A DNA stretch of 64,000 nt from Ureibacillus chungkukjangi (GTDB lineage Bacteria; Bacillota; Bacilli; Bacillales_A; Planococcaceae): contig NZ_QJTJ01000001.1 in NCBI RefSeq assembly GCF_003217295.1, forward strand, positions 124,001-188,000, in the 5' to 3' direction. The notes beneath the pieces are model-generated. The model searched no databases. It was given only the letters and a program-made list of their open reading frames with translations, and was not told where the DNA came from. Position 1 is the first letter of the stretch. Every line of letters begins with the position of its first letter. Positions 16,829-26,154 of this stretch are shown one piece after another. Made by a program: the position numbers and the translations under genes.

Positions 16829-17009
16829 AAAATCTCCCCCACCAAAGTAAATTTTGAATTTTTAGATAATCAAAAGCAGTTTTTATCACTCTTCATGTAA
16901 AGATTACTTACATAATTATATATCTAGCAAAATTAGCTATACATTAGACAAAGTGTAAAAAATTTAAAGGAAATATTGGATACTTTGAAATATGGGAAAC
17001 TGAATTTGT

Positions 17010-17053
17010 AAAAAAAAGCTACAAATCTCTTTAATGATAAAAAGATTTGTAGC
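17010..17053 (-). terminator. Rho-independent terminator of the nucleoside transporter gene
   Basis: 11-bp perfect stem GCTACAAATCT/AGATTTGTAGC followed by eight U on the minus strand. Confidence 0.9.
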
Positions 17054-17066
17054 CATAGATTCATTA

Positions 17067-18251
17067 TTAAATAAAAATACCCACTAAAGTTGCCGTAAGC
17101 ATTGATACCATCGTAGCTGCTAATAACATTTTAAGACCGAACTTAGAAATTATTGCAGCTTTTTCTCCATTAATTGCTTGCATAGACCCACTAATAATAC
17201 CGATTGAGCTAAAGTTGGCAAAGCTGATTAAGAATACTGAAACAATCCCAACCGTTTTTTCTGATAGATCAGGAATATGCTCGATAAATTGCAGCATTGC
17301 AACAAACTCATTCGTTGCTAATTTTGTTCCCATCGTTTGACCCGCTACTAAAATGTCACTGGCAGGGATACCCATCAACCATGCAATTGGTGCAAAAACA
17401 TATCCTAGAATTTCAGTAAATGATAACCCAATTATTGCATTAAAGCCTGCATCGATTACAGCCATTAAGCCAACGTAAGCGATTAACATTGCAGCAACAA
17501 TTAACGCTACCTTCCCGCCATCTAAAGCACCTACTGAAATTGATTCAAATATAGATTTTGCTGGTGAAGCGTTTTCAGTATCGATCGCTTCATTTTTAGC
17601 AGCATTTCGTTCTGGTGCCATAATAATCCCGATGATTAATGCCGATAAAGCATTTAATGTCATCGCACCTAATACATACTTTGCAGGTAACATCGTTATG
17701 TACGAAGCCATAATTGAAGCAGAAACGGATGCCATTGAGGAAACTGAAATAACGAATAATTTATTGTTGCTCATATTATGAATATGAGTTTTAATCGCTA
17801 AAAGCCCTTCTGATTGACCAAAGAAAATATTATTAACTGCGTGGAAAGTTGTAACACTTGATAAGCCAGTTATCTTAGAAAGGAATCCACCTAAATATTT
17901 AATAATAAGTGGTAAAATTCGTAAGTAAGTTAAAACTGAAAGCAACATAGAAGTGAAAATAATAATAAGTAAAACATTTACAAAGAATACTGAATTACCT
18001 TCTGGCACCCAGCCCCCAATTACAAAGGTAACACCTTCACGGCCAATTTCAATTACTTTAGAAAAGCCATTGCCTATTGCCTCAATTACTGTTAACCCAA
18101 TTGATGTTTTGAACATAATTAATGTTAGCGCCACTTGCATAACTAACATAATTCCAACTGCTTTATAGTCGATAGCCTTCTTGTCATTACTCATTATGTA
18201 TGCTAACCCAAGAACTACAACTAAGCCTAAAATCCCGATTATAATTGACAT
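17067..18251 (-). CDS. Concentrative nucleoside transporter (NupC/CNT family)
   Basis: 394-residue membrane protein that imports nucleosides by proton or sodium symport. Seen: N-terminal hydrophobic helices, the re-entrant region around GNGFSKVIEIGREG, the conserved segment FFGQSEGLLAIK (nucleoside-binding GQSE/T-x-x-P region), later AGQTMGTKLATNEFVA and the SFANFSSIGI helix. These are CNT family signatures. Length is typical (390-405). Single-gene unit with ribosome site GAGGTAGAG and a strong terminator. No purine riboswitch was seen in the leader. Confidence 0.92.
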   Translation of the reverse strand: MSIIIGILGLVVVLGLAYIMSNDKKAIDYKAVGIMLVMQVALTLIMFKTSIGLTVIEAIGNGFSKVIEIGREGVTFVIGGWVPEGNSVFFVNVLLIIIFTSMLLSVLTYLRILPLIIKYLGGFLSKITGLSSVTTFHAVNNIFFGQSEGLLAIKTHIHNMSNNKLFVISVSSMASVSASIMASYITMLPAKYVLGAMTLNALSALIIGIIMAPERNAAKNEAIDTENASPAKSIFESISVGALDGGKVALIVAAMLIAYVGLMAVIDAGFNAIIGLSFTEILGYVFAPIAWLMGIPASDILVAGQTMGTKLATNEFVAMLQFIEHIPDLSEKTVGIVSVFLISFANFSSIGIISGSMQAINGEKAAIISKFGLKMLLAATMVSMLTATLVGIFI

Positions 18252-18707
18252 TATTACTCTACCTCGATTGTTTTAGATTCAGTGCCTCAATACACTACGT
18301 CGTTTAATCACTATTCATCTATTAATTTCCAATTACTGCCGTTTAGAAATCTTTTTAAAACTACTGTAATAAATGAAAAATAATTAATGTATATCGAAAA
18401 ATTTTATACCACTAGTTATCTATAGTCAAATAGTTATTAGAATTATAGTCTGAAGAACTAATATTCTAAAAATATATAAAGTTTTGTCTTGTATAAATTA
18501 TTAGTATTATTAAGTATTTACAAGGATATCGCTTTAATAAATTAAAATTCAGAAATAATAGATTTTGACACTTATTTGATATTAGTCTATTCAAACTTTT
18601 TAAAAAGTTCATCATTATAAAAATAATACAAAAAGACCGCTCTCTAAAGTCCAATAGTCTGACTTTAAAGAACAGCCTTAATACCTAGCTTATTAAATTT
18701 TTAGCAG
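18252..18707. other. Intergenic region, nupC-like gene to dihydrofolate reductase-like gene
   Basis: Very A/T-rich. It holds the leader and presumed promoter of the transporter gene and the terminator of the reductase-like gene. A 62-codon minus-strand frame runs through the terminator and has no ribosome site, so I do not call it. Confidence 0.6.
18629..18677 (-). terminator. Long-stem terminator of the dihydrofolate reductase-like gene
   Basis: About 17 bp of paired stem (18635-18651 with 18661-18677, several G-U pairs) followed by a U-tract on the minus strand. Confidence 0.88.
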
Positions 18708-19247
18708 CTATTTACCTTTAACTTTATACCGTAGCTCAACAAATTGGTTGAAGCTTCTCATACCTGTAAAACTAAGGTCTAACTGATAATCACCATTTTT
18801 AAATAGTGGAATTCCTTCTCCCAGGATAGTAGGGGCAAGTGTAATGATAAATTCATCCACAAGCTTCTCCTTGATGAAGTAAAACAACAGCTCTCCTCCC
18901 CCAACAATCCAAATGCTTTTTCCATCTTTCTTTTGTAGCTTTTCAACAAATTGGCGTATATCCTCATTTACAAACTTCACATCTTCTGTGTCTTCATGGC
19001 TTGTTCTTGAAAATACATAGCATTCTTTATTGATATATGGGAACTCCTCCAGCTTTTGGTCTATCAGCCAATCGTACGTTCGTTTTCCCATAACCACTGT
19101 ATCTACAGTTTCATAGAACTCTGAGTAGCCGTTGTCCCCTTCCCCTTCTACATTGAATAACCATTCAAGGGAATCCTCCTTTGTGGCAATATAGCCATCT
19201 AAGGTTGAAGCGATAAATACTACTATTTTTCGTTGTTTTGTGTTCAT
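18708..19247 (-). CDS. Dihydrofolate reductase family protein (RibD C-terminal-like, YyaP type)
   Basis: 179-residue protein of the RibD C-terminal/DHFR-like fold. Seen: VVFIASTLDGYIATKE at the N-terminus, VVMGKRTYDWL (nucleotide/substrate strand), FSRTS, and IWIVGGGELLFYFI, which forms the NADPH-binding glycine turn. Proteins of this type in Bacillus (YyaP, YwjB) are about 180 residues and of unproven substrate. It is not the housekeeping FolA. Ribosome site AGGAGAAAATA is strong. Gene stands alone ahead of a strong terminator. Confidence 0.85.
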   Translation of the reverse strand: MNTKQRKIVVFIASTLDGYIATKEDSLEWLFNVEGEGDNGYSEFYETVDTVVMGKRTYDWLIDQKLEEFPYINKECYVFSRTSHEDTEDVKFVNEDIRQFVEKLQKKDGKSIWIVGGGELLFYFIKEKLVDEFIITLAPTILGEGIPLFKNGDYQLDLSFTGMRSFNQFVELRYKVKGK

Positions 19248-19283
19248 TATTTTCTCCTGTTTAATACTGCATTTTTTTCATTA

Positions 19284-20246
19284 CTAAATAAATCTCCCGA
19301 CAAACTCCCATACTGTACCCCAATAAGCTTCAGGGTCTACCTTTTCTGCTTCGCCATGACCTGCCCCATTGATAATTAACTTCTCTTTTTCAACTGCTCC
19401 TGCAGCATAAACCTCTTCTAGCATTTCAAAGGGTACAAAGGTATCCTGATCTCCATGGATAAATAAAATCGGTTTCACACTTTTTGCAACCTGCTCTACT
19501 GCCGAAGCCTCATAGAGGTCATACCCTGCACGAATTTTCGTTATCGTATTGGCAGCATTGATAACCGGGAATTCTGGTAAACCAAACAAATCATCTAGCT
19601 GATAAACAAACACATCACTGACAGATGAGTAACCACAGTCTTCTACAATTACTTTTACATTAGGAGGTAGGTCCTCTCCAGAAGTCATCATTACCGTTGC
19701 ACCACCCATTGATACCCCAAATAATACAATTTCCGCGTTTGGATCCAGCTTAATAATTTCATCAATCCATTGCAAAATGTCTAGACGATCATGCCAGCCC
19801 ATTCCAATGTATTCCCCATCACTTTCTCCATGCCCACGTAAATCCGGTGCTACTACATGAAAGCCTTTTTCATAAAAGTTACGGATATATCTTGTCATCC
19901 CATCTGCACTTGATGTGTAGCCATGTACAACTATTGCGTATTTATGGTTAGTTTTTCCGTTTTCATAAAAATCAGCCTTTAGGTTTAGCTGCAGACTATC
20001 CTTTGATACAATTGACATCGTTAAATCTTCTGTATTGGTTTCAAATTCTTTATCTGCTACTTCGGCCGCTTCAGATACCGCTGCCATTACGGCAATGCTC
20101 TCTTCAAGATTGGGATTATCCTCCATAAACTCTTTTTCATCATTTGCCTTTAAAGCGAAATTATAAAAATAGTTCCCAACCCCTAAATATGTAGCCCCCA
20201 ACACTACTAATAAAGCACCTAATATAATGATTATTCTTTTTTTCAT
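19284..20246 (-). CDS. Membrane-anchored alpha/beta hydrolase
   Basis: 320-residue serine hydrolase with one N-terminal transmembrane helix (residues 4-24) and no cleavage site, so it is probably tethered with the catalytic domain outside. Seen: oxyanion region VVHGYTSS (107-114), DLRGHGES (135-142), nucleophile Ser179 in GVSMGG, Asp268 in HGDQDTFVP, and His297 in GAGHGE. The triad is complete. Family: BAAT/YqkD-like hydrolases, which include B. subtilis YqkD; natural substrate unknown. Gene lies 36 bp upstream of the dihydrofolate reductase-like gene on the same strand and may share its transcript. Confidence 0.88.
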   Translation of the reverse strand: MKKRIIIILGALLVVLGATYLGVGNYFYNFALKANDEKEFMEDNPNLEESIAVMAAVSEAAEVADKEFETNTEDLTMSIVSKDSLQLNLKADFYENGKTNHKYAIVVHGYTSSADGMTRYIRNFYEKGFHVVAPDLRGHGESDGEYIGMGWHDRLDILQWIDEIIKLDPNAEIVLFGVSMGGATVMMTSGEDLPPNVKVIVEDCGYSSVSDVFVYQLDDLFGLPEFPVINAANTITKIRAGYDLYEASAVEQVAKSVKPILFIHGDQDTFVPFEMLEEVYAAGAVEKEKLIINGAGHGEAEKVDPEAYWGTVWEFVGRFI

Positions 20247-20349
20247 AACTCATCCCCCATGGTTATTAATTCAATCTTTTCTCTCTCGTTTCCTCTATGT
20301 ATCGGCTTAATAAGGAAATTAATATATTACTATTTTTAAGCGAGTATGT

Positions 20350-20395
20350 AAAAAAAAAAACGGTGATTCGGTTCCATAAAGACCAAATCTCCCGT
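20350..20395 (-). terminator. Terminator of the PhoD-like phosphatase gene
   Basis: Bulged stem (ACGG plus GATTTGGT paired with ACCGAATC and CCGT) followed on the minus strand by ten U. Confidence 0.85.
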
Positions 20396-20454
20396 ATAGA
20401 TTATTTTTAATCCTATGAGTTTAAGCATAACCCACCTCTGACCTGTCTCCTAAT

Positions 20455-22509
20455 CTATTTAATAAAGCGATTTTCCACTCGATCCTCAAAAAATGTTATT
20501 TCCCCTAGTGTATTGTCTGTTTCAATAATTGATTTGCCTTCAATTTGGGCATAATGTAATTGCTCTTTCCATAGAAAGTCTTCTATGGGGAGGGATTTTT
20601 TATCAGTATCCTGAATCAGGTAGGATAAATCACAAAAACGATAAATGAATTCTTGCTGGAGTACCTGCTTAAGCGCTGTGGTAATTTTCATGAGGGTACC
20701 AAAGTTTTTAAAGCTCATATTTTTCAAAGGACTTGCCGTTATTTGTTTGACACTCATTTCTTTCTCATCTGAAAATGTGAAATTTGCGGTAGCCGAAAAA
20801 CTGTAATGTACATCACCCGAAAGCACAACTGTGTTACCAGGATTCCACTCTGACAACTGATTCAGAAAATTTGTCAGTCCTTTTCCATTGTATCTCCATG
20901 CCTCTACATCAAAAATTGTTTGAACATGGGCTCCTAATATTTCAATGGTCGGTAAAAATTGAAGAATCGCCTTCTCGATTAAATCAAAGCCGATTACCGG
21001 CGTTGGCGAGATGATGATTAACGGGTCTCTTTCTACCCATCCACTTGACTGTAGCTGCTTGGTAATCGACTTGTATTCGTCTTCATTCACTAGCTGAGGC
21101 GGGTATGCTCTTTCTTTTACTAACTGTTCAATAATTGTCGTATTTGGCTTATCATCATATTCTCTCAATGTTCTTGTATCCAGAAAGACCGCCCTGGGAT
21201 TGGTTGGTGCTACAAAGTGCCATGGCTGGTGCTCCATTATCAAAGCTATCCATTCCTTATAGCTTGCCTCTGTATTACCGCCACATAAATCTTTAAAATA
21301 CTCTTTAACCCCTGGAATAAAAGCATCTTTGAAAACCTGTGGCTCATTCCCCCAACCTTGAAAAGCAAAAAAGGCTGCTAATCCATTAGCAACAATATGT
21401 TTACCTAATGGTGATTGTGTCACTTTTTCTTTCCAATCGGCATTTATATTCAAATCGTCTGTTATATCATGGTCGTCGAAAATCATATACGTTGGAATAT
21501 TGGCCAATAGCCTTCTAATTTTATAGGTAGCTGTGGGGCAACCATTAATGAGCTTTTCCTGTTCGGTAAATCGATTTTGTAATTGTGTTTTTTCCAGTTT
21601 CTTAAGCTTATCCGTTGCTCTTGTTAGCTTCAAATGAAAATGGCCCTTCTCAAACCCATTATCAAAGGATTCGTAGAGGTTTCCTTCTTGAGCTATTTCC
21701 CATAATATCGGACTCCAAGCCAATAAATACATTGCGGCAAACTCACCAAACTCGATAAGATGATTAGATCCTTTTCTTGTTGATAAGCTTGCCATGTCCT
21801 TTATAATATCTTTTCTCGCATTAATTTTATGCAGGGCTGATGAATAATTGGCCAGTCGTTTATCAACTGTAACCAAATCCTCATTTACTCCCATTAATGC
21901 CTTCCCAAACTGGTTAATGAGGTAGAAAATTGGGTCTGCTACATCATCTGCATAAATCTGATCACCCATCAAGAAGAGTGCATCTGGACGATTGCTTATA
22001 TCACGACTGTTGTCTACTAAAAGCTGATCACCCTTTGCTAACAAATCCTCCCCTTCACCATGTAGCTTTCGACATGAGCCAAATAAAAATTTAGCAGAGA
22101 ACTCTGAGCTTTTTTCAGGGATAAAGAAGGTAGGATATTTTAAAGAATCATAGACAATGCTTTGTGGATTGTTGTTTTTCAAAAGACCGAGCATTTCTAG
22201 ATCAAATTGTTCCTTCTTATTTTGGAAGTGAAGATTATAGCCTATTATTTGATTAGTAGGAAATTTATTTGAATTGGGGGTTATTTTGAGTAAGTGAATA
22301 AAAAGGTTTTTTCCAAATTGAATTGTACTTGTGTCAGTAGCTGAAGCTAATTTGGTATAATTATCGGCTTCTTCGCTTGAAATAATTTCATATACCTCGG
22401 CGGTTATCTCGTAGTCTTTACTTGTCGCCACCCAAATATATACTTGTGATGACTCAAGCCGACGTATCATTGGACCAGCTAAAAGAGCAGGAAATAAATC
22501 TGGATTCAT
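20455..22509 (-). CDS. PhoD-like alkaline phosphatase/phosphodiesterase family protein
   Basis: 684-residue metallophosphatase of the PhoD superfamily. Seen: FLFGSCRK (start of the catalytic domain, near residue 150), FLMGDQIYADD (metal Asp), MIFDDHDITDD (metal Asp and His), and LSGDVHYSFSA (metal His) in the order typical of PhoD. The N-terminal 130 residues form a beta-rich extra domain. Unlike classic PhoD, no Tat twin-arginine signal peptide is visible: the N-terminus is MNPDLFPALLAGPM. It may therefore be cytoplasmic. Substrate unknown; phosphodiesters or teichoic acids are possibilities from family knowledge. Single gene with terminator. Confidence 0.85.
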   Translation of the reverse strand: MNPDLFPALLAGPMIRRLESSQVYIWVATSKDYEITAEVYEIISSEEADNYTKLASATDTSTIQFGKNLFIHLLKITPNSNKFPTNQIIGYNLHFQNKKEQFDLEMLGLLKNNNPQSIVYDSLKYPTFFIPEKSSEFSAKFLFGSCRKLHGEGEDLLAKGDQLLVDNSRDISNRPDALFLMGDQIYADDVADPIFYLINQFGKALMGVNEDLVTVDKRLANYSSALHKINARKDIIKDMASLSTRKGSNHLIEFGEFAAMYLLAWSPILWEIAQEGNLYESFDNGFEKGHFHLKLTRATDKLKKLEKTQLQNRFTEQEKLINGCPTATYKIRRLLANIPTYMIFDDHDITDDLNINADWKEKVTQSPLGKHIVANGLAAFFAFQGWGNEPQVFKDAFIPGVKEYFKDLCGGNTEASYKEWIALIMEHQPWHFVAPTNPRAVFLDTRTLREYDDKPNTTIIEQLVKERAYPPQLVNEDEYKSITKQLQSSGWVERDPLIIISPTPVIGFDLIEKAILQFLPTIEILGAHVQTIFDVEAWRYNGKGLTNFLNQLSEWNPGNTVVLSGDVHYSFSATANFTFSDEKEMSVKQITASPLKNMSFKNFGTLMKITTALKQVLQQEFIYRFCDLSYLIQDTDKKSLPIEDFLWKEQLHYAQIEGKSIIETDNTLGEITFFEDRVENRFIK

Positions 22510-22683
22510 GTATTTCTTCCCCTCATTCTAGACTTTTATTACAATATGCAACAAGCCCAGGAAATGTGTATGAGGGGGGTAGCTAAACGATCTAAAGTAT
22601 GGGTCTTATATTTTCAAAAAATTCGAAACTTTAATCATCCAATTCCGTAAATATAGTAAGTAAAACTAAAAGGAGGGGATTTT

Positions 22684-23016
22684 TTGAGAAAAAGATATTT
22701 TCTAATTATGACAGCTGCCTTTATCATAGAATTATTCATTACATATCTAGTTGCCCTATTATTTTCAGTGAGAATAATTGAAGTAATGTTTTTCACAGGT
22801 GTTGTCCTATCTGTAATTATTCTTTTCTTTACTAGTAGCGGAGGGATCATTTCCAATATGAGCTCAGCAGAAATAAGTGCTAGAACAGGAATCATGCAAA
22901 AAAACGAGCCCTTTATTTTTAAAAGAGGTCCGATTTTCATGGCTTCCATTCTTCTATTAATTATCGGCCTTGTACTCTTTATCTTACTCATTCAAGGAGT
23001 TATCCCACCTGCTTAA
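22684..23016 (+). CDS. Small integral membrane protein (110 aa)
   Basis: Starts at TTG 22684, chosen for the strong ribosome site AAAGGAGGGGA seven bases upstream. Three hydrophobic helices: about residues 6-28, 33-53 and 83-106. The middle loop (SSAEISARTGIMQKNE) is polar. No recognised domain. Its transcript ends at a good hairpin. Codon use resembles the neighbours. Function unknown. Confidence 0.7.
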   Translation: MRKRYFLIMTAAFIIELFITYLVALLFSVRIIEVMFFTGVVLSVIILFFTSSGGIISNMSSAEISARTGIMQKNEPFIFKRGPIFMASILLLIIGLVLFILLIQGVIPPA

Positions 23017-23038
23017 ACTTGGGAAAGTTAAACTATAT

Positions 23039-23065
23039 AGAGCATGGAATGACCATGCTCTTTTC
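23039..23065 (+). terminator. Rho-independent terminator of the 110-aa membrane protein gene
   Basis: 9-bp perfect stem AGAGCATGG/CCATGCTCT with a 5-nt loop and TTTTC tail. Confidence 0.85.
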
Positions 23066-23104
23066 GTTACCTTGAAGAATGTACATTTTAGGAAATCCAC
23101 CATA

Positions 23105-24001
23105 TTAAAATTCTTCATTCACCAAATCATTAATGACTCCCATGGCCGCCTTCGTTCCTTCACCAGCTGCAACAATTACTTGCATAGGGGCTGATTTTGA
23201 TATGTCCCCACACCCATAAACCCCTTCAATATTGGTGCGTCCGAAATTATCTGTCTCAATCCCGCCATTTTTAGTTAGTACACAGCCCAATGATTCAGCT
23301 AGTGGAGAGGCTTGTACTAAGTTTGTAGTGACAAAGCCTGCCTTTCTTTTGAGCTGACGTTGATTTTTGAATCGAATGGCACTTAAATTTCCAGCCAAGC
23401 CCTCCAAACATGATATTGTCTCTTCAATCACTTCTATTTTATTTTTCAATAATAATTCCTGTTGCTCTTTTGAAAAAATTTCCTTACCGTTTGTACAAAC
23501 GACCAGATCCCTACTCCAATTAAAAATTAATTTTGCCTTATGGAATGCACTTGGATTTTCAGTTATTAGTACAAGTGGTTGATCCTTCAATTCCCAGCCA
23601 TCACAAAATGGACAGCTAAACAAGCTTGTACCATAGAAATTATGTATTCCATCAATTGGTGGGAGCACATCCTTTAAACCCGTTGCTAAAATTACTTTTC
23701 TCGATTCATATATTTTGTTACTTTCTGTATAAATAACAAAGCATTGTGTCTCTTTTTTCAAATCGACGACACGCTCATTATACATTGTGAGATTTGGATA
23801 TTTCATAAGATCAGCCTTCGCTTGCCTTTTAAATTCTGAAGGCTTAACGCCATCTCTAGTTATAAACCCATGGGATTCATGCGTAACAGCATTTCTGGGG
23901 TTATCATCATCAAAAAGCATGATATTTTTCCTTCCCCTTGCAAGAATGAGTGCTGCATTTAAGCCTGAAGGACCTCCTCCAATAATGACACAATCAAACA
24001 T
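23105..24001 (-). CDS. Thioredoxin reductase-like FAD/NAD(P) oxidoreductase
   Basis: 298-residue flavoprotein. Seen: FAD-binding GGGPSG (residues 8-13), the redox-active CPFC motif (Cys130, Cys133) in SCPFCDGWE, and the second FAD motif GVYGCGDIS near the C-terminus. It belongs to the thioredoxin-reductase-like group that often reduces small dithiols or alternate partners; the housekeeping TrxB motif is CATC, so this is a paralogue. The NAD(P) Rossmann motif in the middle (VLITENPSAFHKA) is degenerate compared with GxGxxA, so the electron donor is uncertain; some relatives use reduced ferredoxin or F420. Single gene on the minus strand; ribosome site AGGGGAGGGTAAA is strong. Confidence 0.88.
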   Translation of the reverse strand: MFDCVIIGGGPSGLNAALILARGRKNIMLFDDDNPRNAVTHESHGFITRDGVKPSEFKRQAKADLMKYPNLTMYNERVVDLKKETQCFVIYTESNKIYESRKVILATGLKDVLPPIDGIHNFYGTSLFSCPFCDGWELKDQPLVLITENPSAFHKAKLIFNWSRDLVVCTNGKEIFSKEQQELLLKNKIEVIEETISCLEGLAGNLSAIRFKNQRQLKRKAGFVTTNLVQASPLAESLGCVLTKNGGIETDNFGRTNIEGVYGCGDISKSAPMQVIVAAGEGTKAAMGVINDLVNEEF

Positions 24002-24065
24002 TCATTTTACCCTCCCCTATATTTAATCCTTTCCTTAGGGTAGACACGAACAGCTATAATAAATC

Positions 24066-24095
24066 AAAAAGCTGACCTCTAAAATTGAGATCAGC
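24066..24095 (-). terminator. Terminator of the yoaS-yozG-peptidase operon
   Basis: 9-bp stem GCTGATCTC/GAGGTCAGC (one G-U) with a U5 tail on the minus strand, just after the YiiX-like gene. Confidence 0.85.
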
Positions 24096-24103
24096 CTTCA
24101 AAA

Positions 24104-24718
24104 TTATATAGTTAATTTCTTTTTTGGCAGTACATAGTAGTCAAAGCTAGGCACTAATTCAGCTAATAAGCCATGATCCAGCAGTGGATACTCGTACAAG
24201 CTTCCCTCGTAAACTAATTCAAAGCGTGGATGCATTAAAAAATCATTTGGTGAAATTAAAGCAGCAGGAAGATCCCATAAATTCAATCCACTATTTTCAA
24301 GGACCTCGGCAACAAACTGAGAGCAAAAGTATTTATTCTTTTGATTAATCGGATAGCGGACAGCCACACCTACAAGACCCAGCAAATTATACGAATAACG
24401 TTCCTTATGGTTATTAAAGCTCTGAATTACCTTTCGAATAGAACAATACTCAGTTGCTGAAACTTCAATTTTTAACAAAACACAGCATGTATCATCAAAA
24501 TAACGATAGGTACCAAAATATACGTCTTCCTTCACAAAACCTGCAATTAGTGGATTCTTTGGATTTTTTCGACCAAAGCTATATATTTCGTTAAGCTTAT
24601 CGTCAAAGCCAATTGAAACATGATTATAAGGCGCATTCGTATACCATTTGATAATTTTCGTTAAAACTGTACCGGTATCAGTTAATAAAATATAAACTGT
24701 TTTTTTCTCTTCTGTCAT
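24104..24718 (-). CDS. Permuted papain-fold (YiiX/NlpC-P60-like) hydrolase
   Basis: 204-residue protein. Seen: His33 in YNHVSIGFD near the N-terminus and Cys132 in YFCSQFVAEVL, the His-then-Cys order of the circularly permuted NlpC/P60 clan (YiiX/YebB type). No signal peptide. Members cleave amide or thioester bonds and some act on lipids or peptides; the substrate here is unknown. It is the third gene of a tight operon: DUF2975 membrane protein, HTH regulator, this enzyme, with 6 bp between the regulator stop and this start. Confidence 0.8.
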   Translation of the reverse strand: MTEEKKTVYILLTDTGTVLTKIIKWYTNAPYNHVSIGFDDKLNEIYSFGRKNPKNPLIAGFVKEDVYFGTYRYFDDTCCVLLKIEVSATEYCSIRKVIQSFNNHKERYSYNLLGLVGVAVRYPINQKNKYFCSQFVAEVLENSGLNLWDLPAALISPNDFLMHPRFELVYEGSLYEYPLLDHGLLAELVPSFDYYVLPKKKLTI

Positions 24719-24724
24719 GAGTGC

Positions 24725-24946
24725 TTATTCCTGACTAGCTTCATCACTTTTATATTCTAAAATATCACCTGGCTGACATTCCAATGCTTTACAAATCGCC
24801 TCTAGTGTCGATAATCGAATAGCTTTAGCCTTTCCATTTTTTAGAATCGAAAGGTTCGCCATTGTAATTCCTACTTTTTCAGATAATTCCGTTACACTCA
24901 TCTTCCTTTTTGCCAGCATCACATCAATATTGATAATAATTGCCAT
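24725..24946 (-). CDS. yozG: HTH regulator, YozG-like (XRE/Cro-CI family)
   Basis: The true start is ATG 24946 (MAIIINIDVMLAKRKMS), with AGGTG eight bases upstream; a GTG at 24955 is also in frame. The 73-residue product is one helix-turn-helix domain: VTELSEKVGI, TMANLSILKNGKAKAIRLSTLEAICKAL (given as helices 2 to 4), ending in PGDILEY. It closely matches the recalled B. subtilis YozG. Such regulators are nearly always next to a DUF2975 membrane protein and are thought to control it. Here the pair is followed by a hydrolase gene. Confidence 0.88.
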   Translation of the reverse strand: MAIIINIDVMLAKRKMSVTELSEKVGITMANLSILKNGKAKAIRLSTLEAICKALECQPGDILEYKSDEASQE

Positions 24947-24956
24947 TGTTTTCACC

Positions 24957-25448
24957 TCAGACCGTTAAATCATTTTCTGATTTTATATTAATAGCTTCCT
25001 GCAGAAGTCTTTGGAGAACAGCAGCAAAGACTGCAATTACTAGTGGAGCAAAAACAAAGAGCAATGCTATAATTCCAAGTCCTGGAGCATCATCTATCTC
25101 CGCTAGAATAAAGACTAATGGTACTGCTAGAACATACAGACCACTAATAATAATTGCACAGATTTTTATTTTTTTTAATGCCTGTACTGAAAAATCCGAG
25201 AAAGCTTGGTTCTTGTCAATATAGCTTAAAAGGTTAAATGATTGGTATAAGGCAAAGTAAAACGGAACTACCGATATATACATTACCAGTAAAATTCCAT
25301 AAACTACATAAGCTACATCTGAACCTCTTTGTGCTGCTTCATTTGCTTCTCCCGCTATTTGAGGCAATAAAAACAATGCCATAGCAAGTACAGGAAGTCC
25401 GATGAAAATAACAGCGATTTTTAAAAAGAGCGTTGACCCTTTTTTCAT
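24957..25448 (-). CDS. yoaS: DUF2975 membrane protein, YoaS-like
   Basis: 163-residue integral membrane protein with four hydrophobic helices (about 9-31, 43-66, 92-114, 121-148). Seen: the SYIDKNQAFSDFSVQALKKIK loop between helices 2 and 3, typical of DUF2975 (here residues 74-94). It sits immediately before the YozG-like regulator, the arrangement of B. subtilis yoaS-yozG. Function unknown; a membrane sensor partner for the HTH protein is inference. Confidence 0.85.
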   Translation of the reverse strand: MKKGSTLFLKIAVIFIGLPVLAMALFLLPQIAGEANEAAQRGSDVAYVVYGILLVMYISVVPFYFALYQSFNLLSYIDKNQAFSDFSVQALKKIKICAIIISGLYVLAVPLVFILAEIDDAPGLGIIALLFVFAPLVIAVFAAVLQRLLQEAINIKSENDLTV

Positions 25449-25642
25449 TTAAAAAGCACCTCACTTATTTATTGTCTTATTGAATTTACCATCTTTTTTA
25501 TCGTTTTGCAATAAAATTTTATTAATTTTAGATGTTAATTTATTGTTAATATTTTCTTCTGGCAAAGAAATAAGCATCTCTCCCAAAAAGAAATGCTTAA
25601 TAAATGTTTTATTTTTATCGTGTTATATTTAAAGGATCTACT

Positions 25643-26020
25643 CTACTGACAAACACCAAGTGGATTATTGTCAGGATCATAAAAGGTGAAAAATCTGCTG
25701 GTACCTTCCCCGCCAATTGGGTTAACCCTTACATTCTTTTCGATTAGTGATCTGTATGTTTCTTCGATATCATCTGGGATAAAATTATAATACTTCCCTA
25801 CACCGAAATCATTATTAGGAAACTCCATCGGCTGGTGATCTTTAGTTCGAACTAGACATACAACCGTTTGAGCTTGTTCATGGATTTTCATAACAGCAGC
25901 CTCTTCTTCAATATAAATCAACCTGAAGCCAAGTATTTCTTCATACCATTTAGCAGAAATTTCAGGGTTCTTCACTGGAATAAAAACGCCTTCCATCCCC
26001 TTTAAAAGTGATTTTGACAT
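25643..26020 (-). CDS. VOC (glyoxalase/bleomycin resistance fold) family protein
   Basis: The longer frame opens at 26122, but ATG 26020 (MSKSLLKGMEG) has AAGGAGAGGATAAA upstream, so the product is 125 residues. Seen: two beta-alpha-beta-beta-beta modules, with FIPVKNPEISAKWYEEILGF in the first (residues 11-30) and YYNFIPDDIEETY and FFTFYDPDNNPLGVCQ in the second. The DPDNN-x-LGV ending is the usual metal-binding strand of the family. Substrate unknown. Single gene, divergent from the lipoprotein gene at 26155. Confidence 0.88.
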   Translation of the reverse strand: MSKSLLKGMEGVFIPVKNPEISAKWYEEILGFRLIYIEEEAAVMKIHEQAQTVVCLVRTKDHQPMEFPNNDFGVGKYYNFIPDDIEETYRSLIEKNVRVNPIGGEGTSRFFTFYDPDNNPLGVCQ

Positions 26021-26154
26021 TTTATCCTCTCCTTCTTTTATAGTACAGAATGATATATTTCGCCTAATATCCCTTCCTTCTGACCAATATCTAATTAAAG
26101 GAATTTCTCCGATTAAAATCAAATATAAATAACAAGAACGAAAGGAGTTTAGAC

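Noticed and set aside
16829-17066. TPP or FMN riboswitch before the NMT1-type ABC operon
   Set aside because: Searched the minus-strand leader for the CTGAGA/ACCTGATCTGG and GGGGCAGGGTGAAA elements; neither is present.
18466-18654. Minus-strand 62-codon frame
   Set aside because: It covers the terminator of the dihydrofolate reductase-like gene and lacks a ribosome site.
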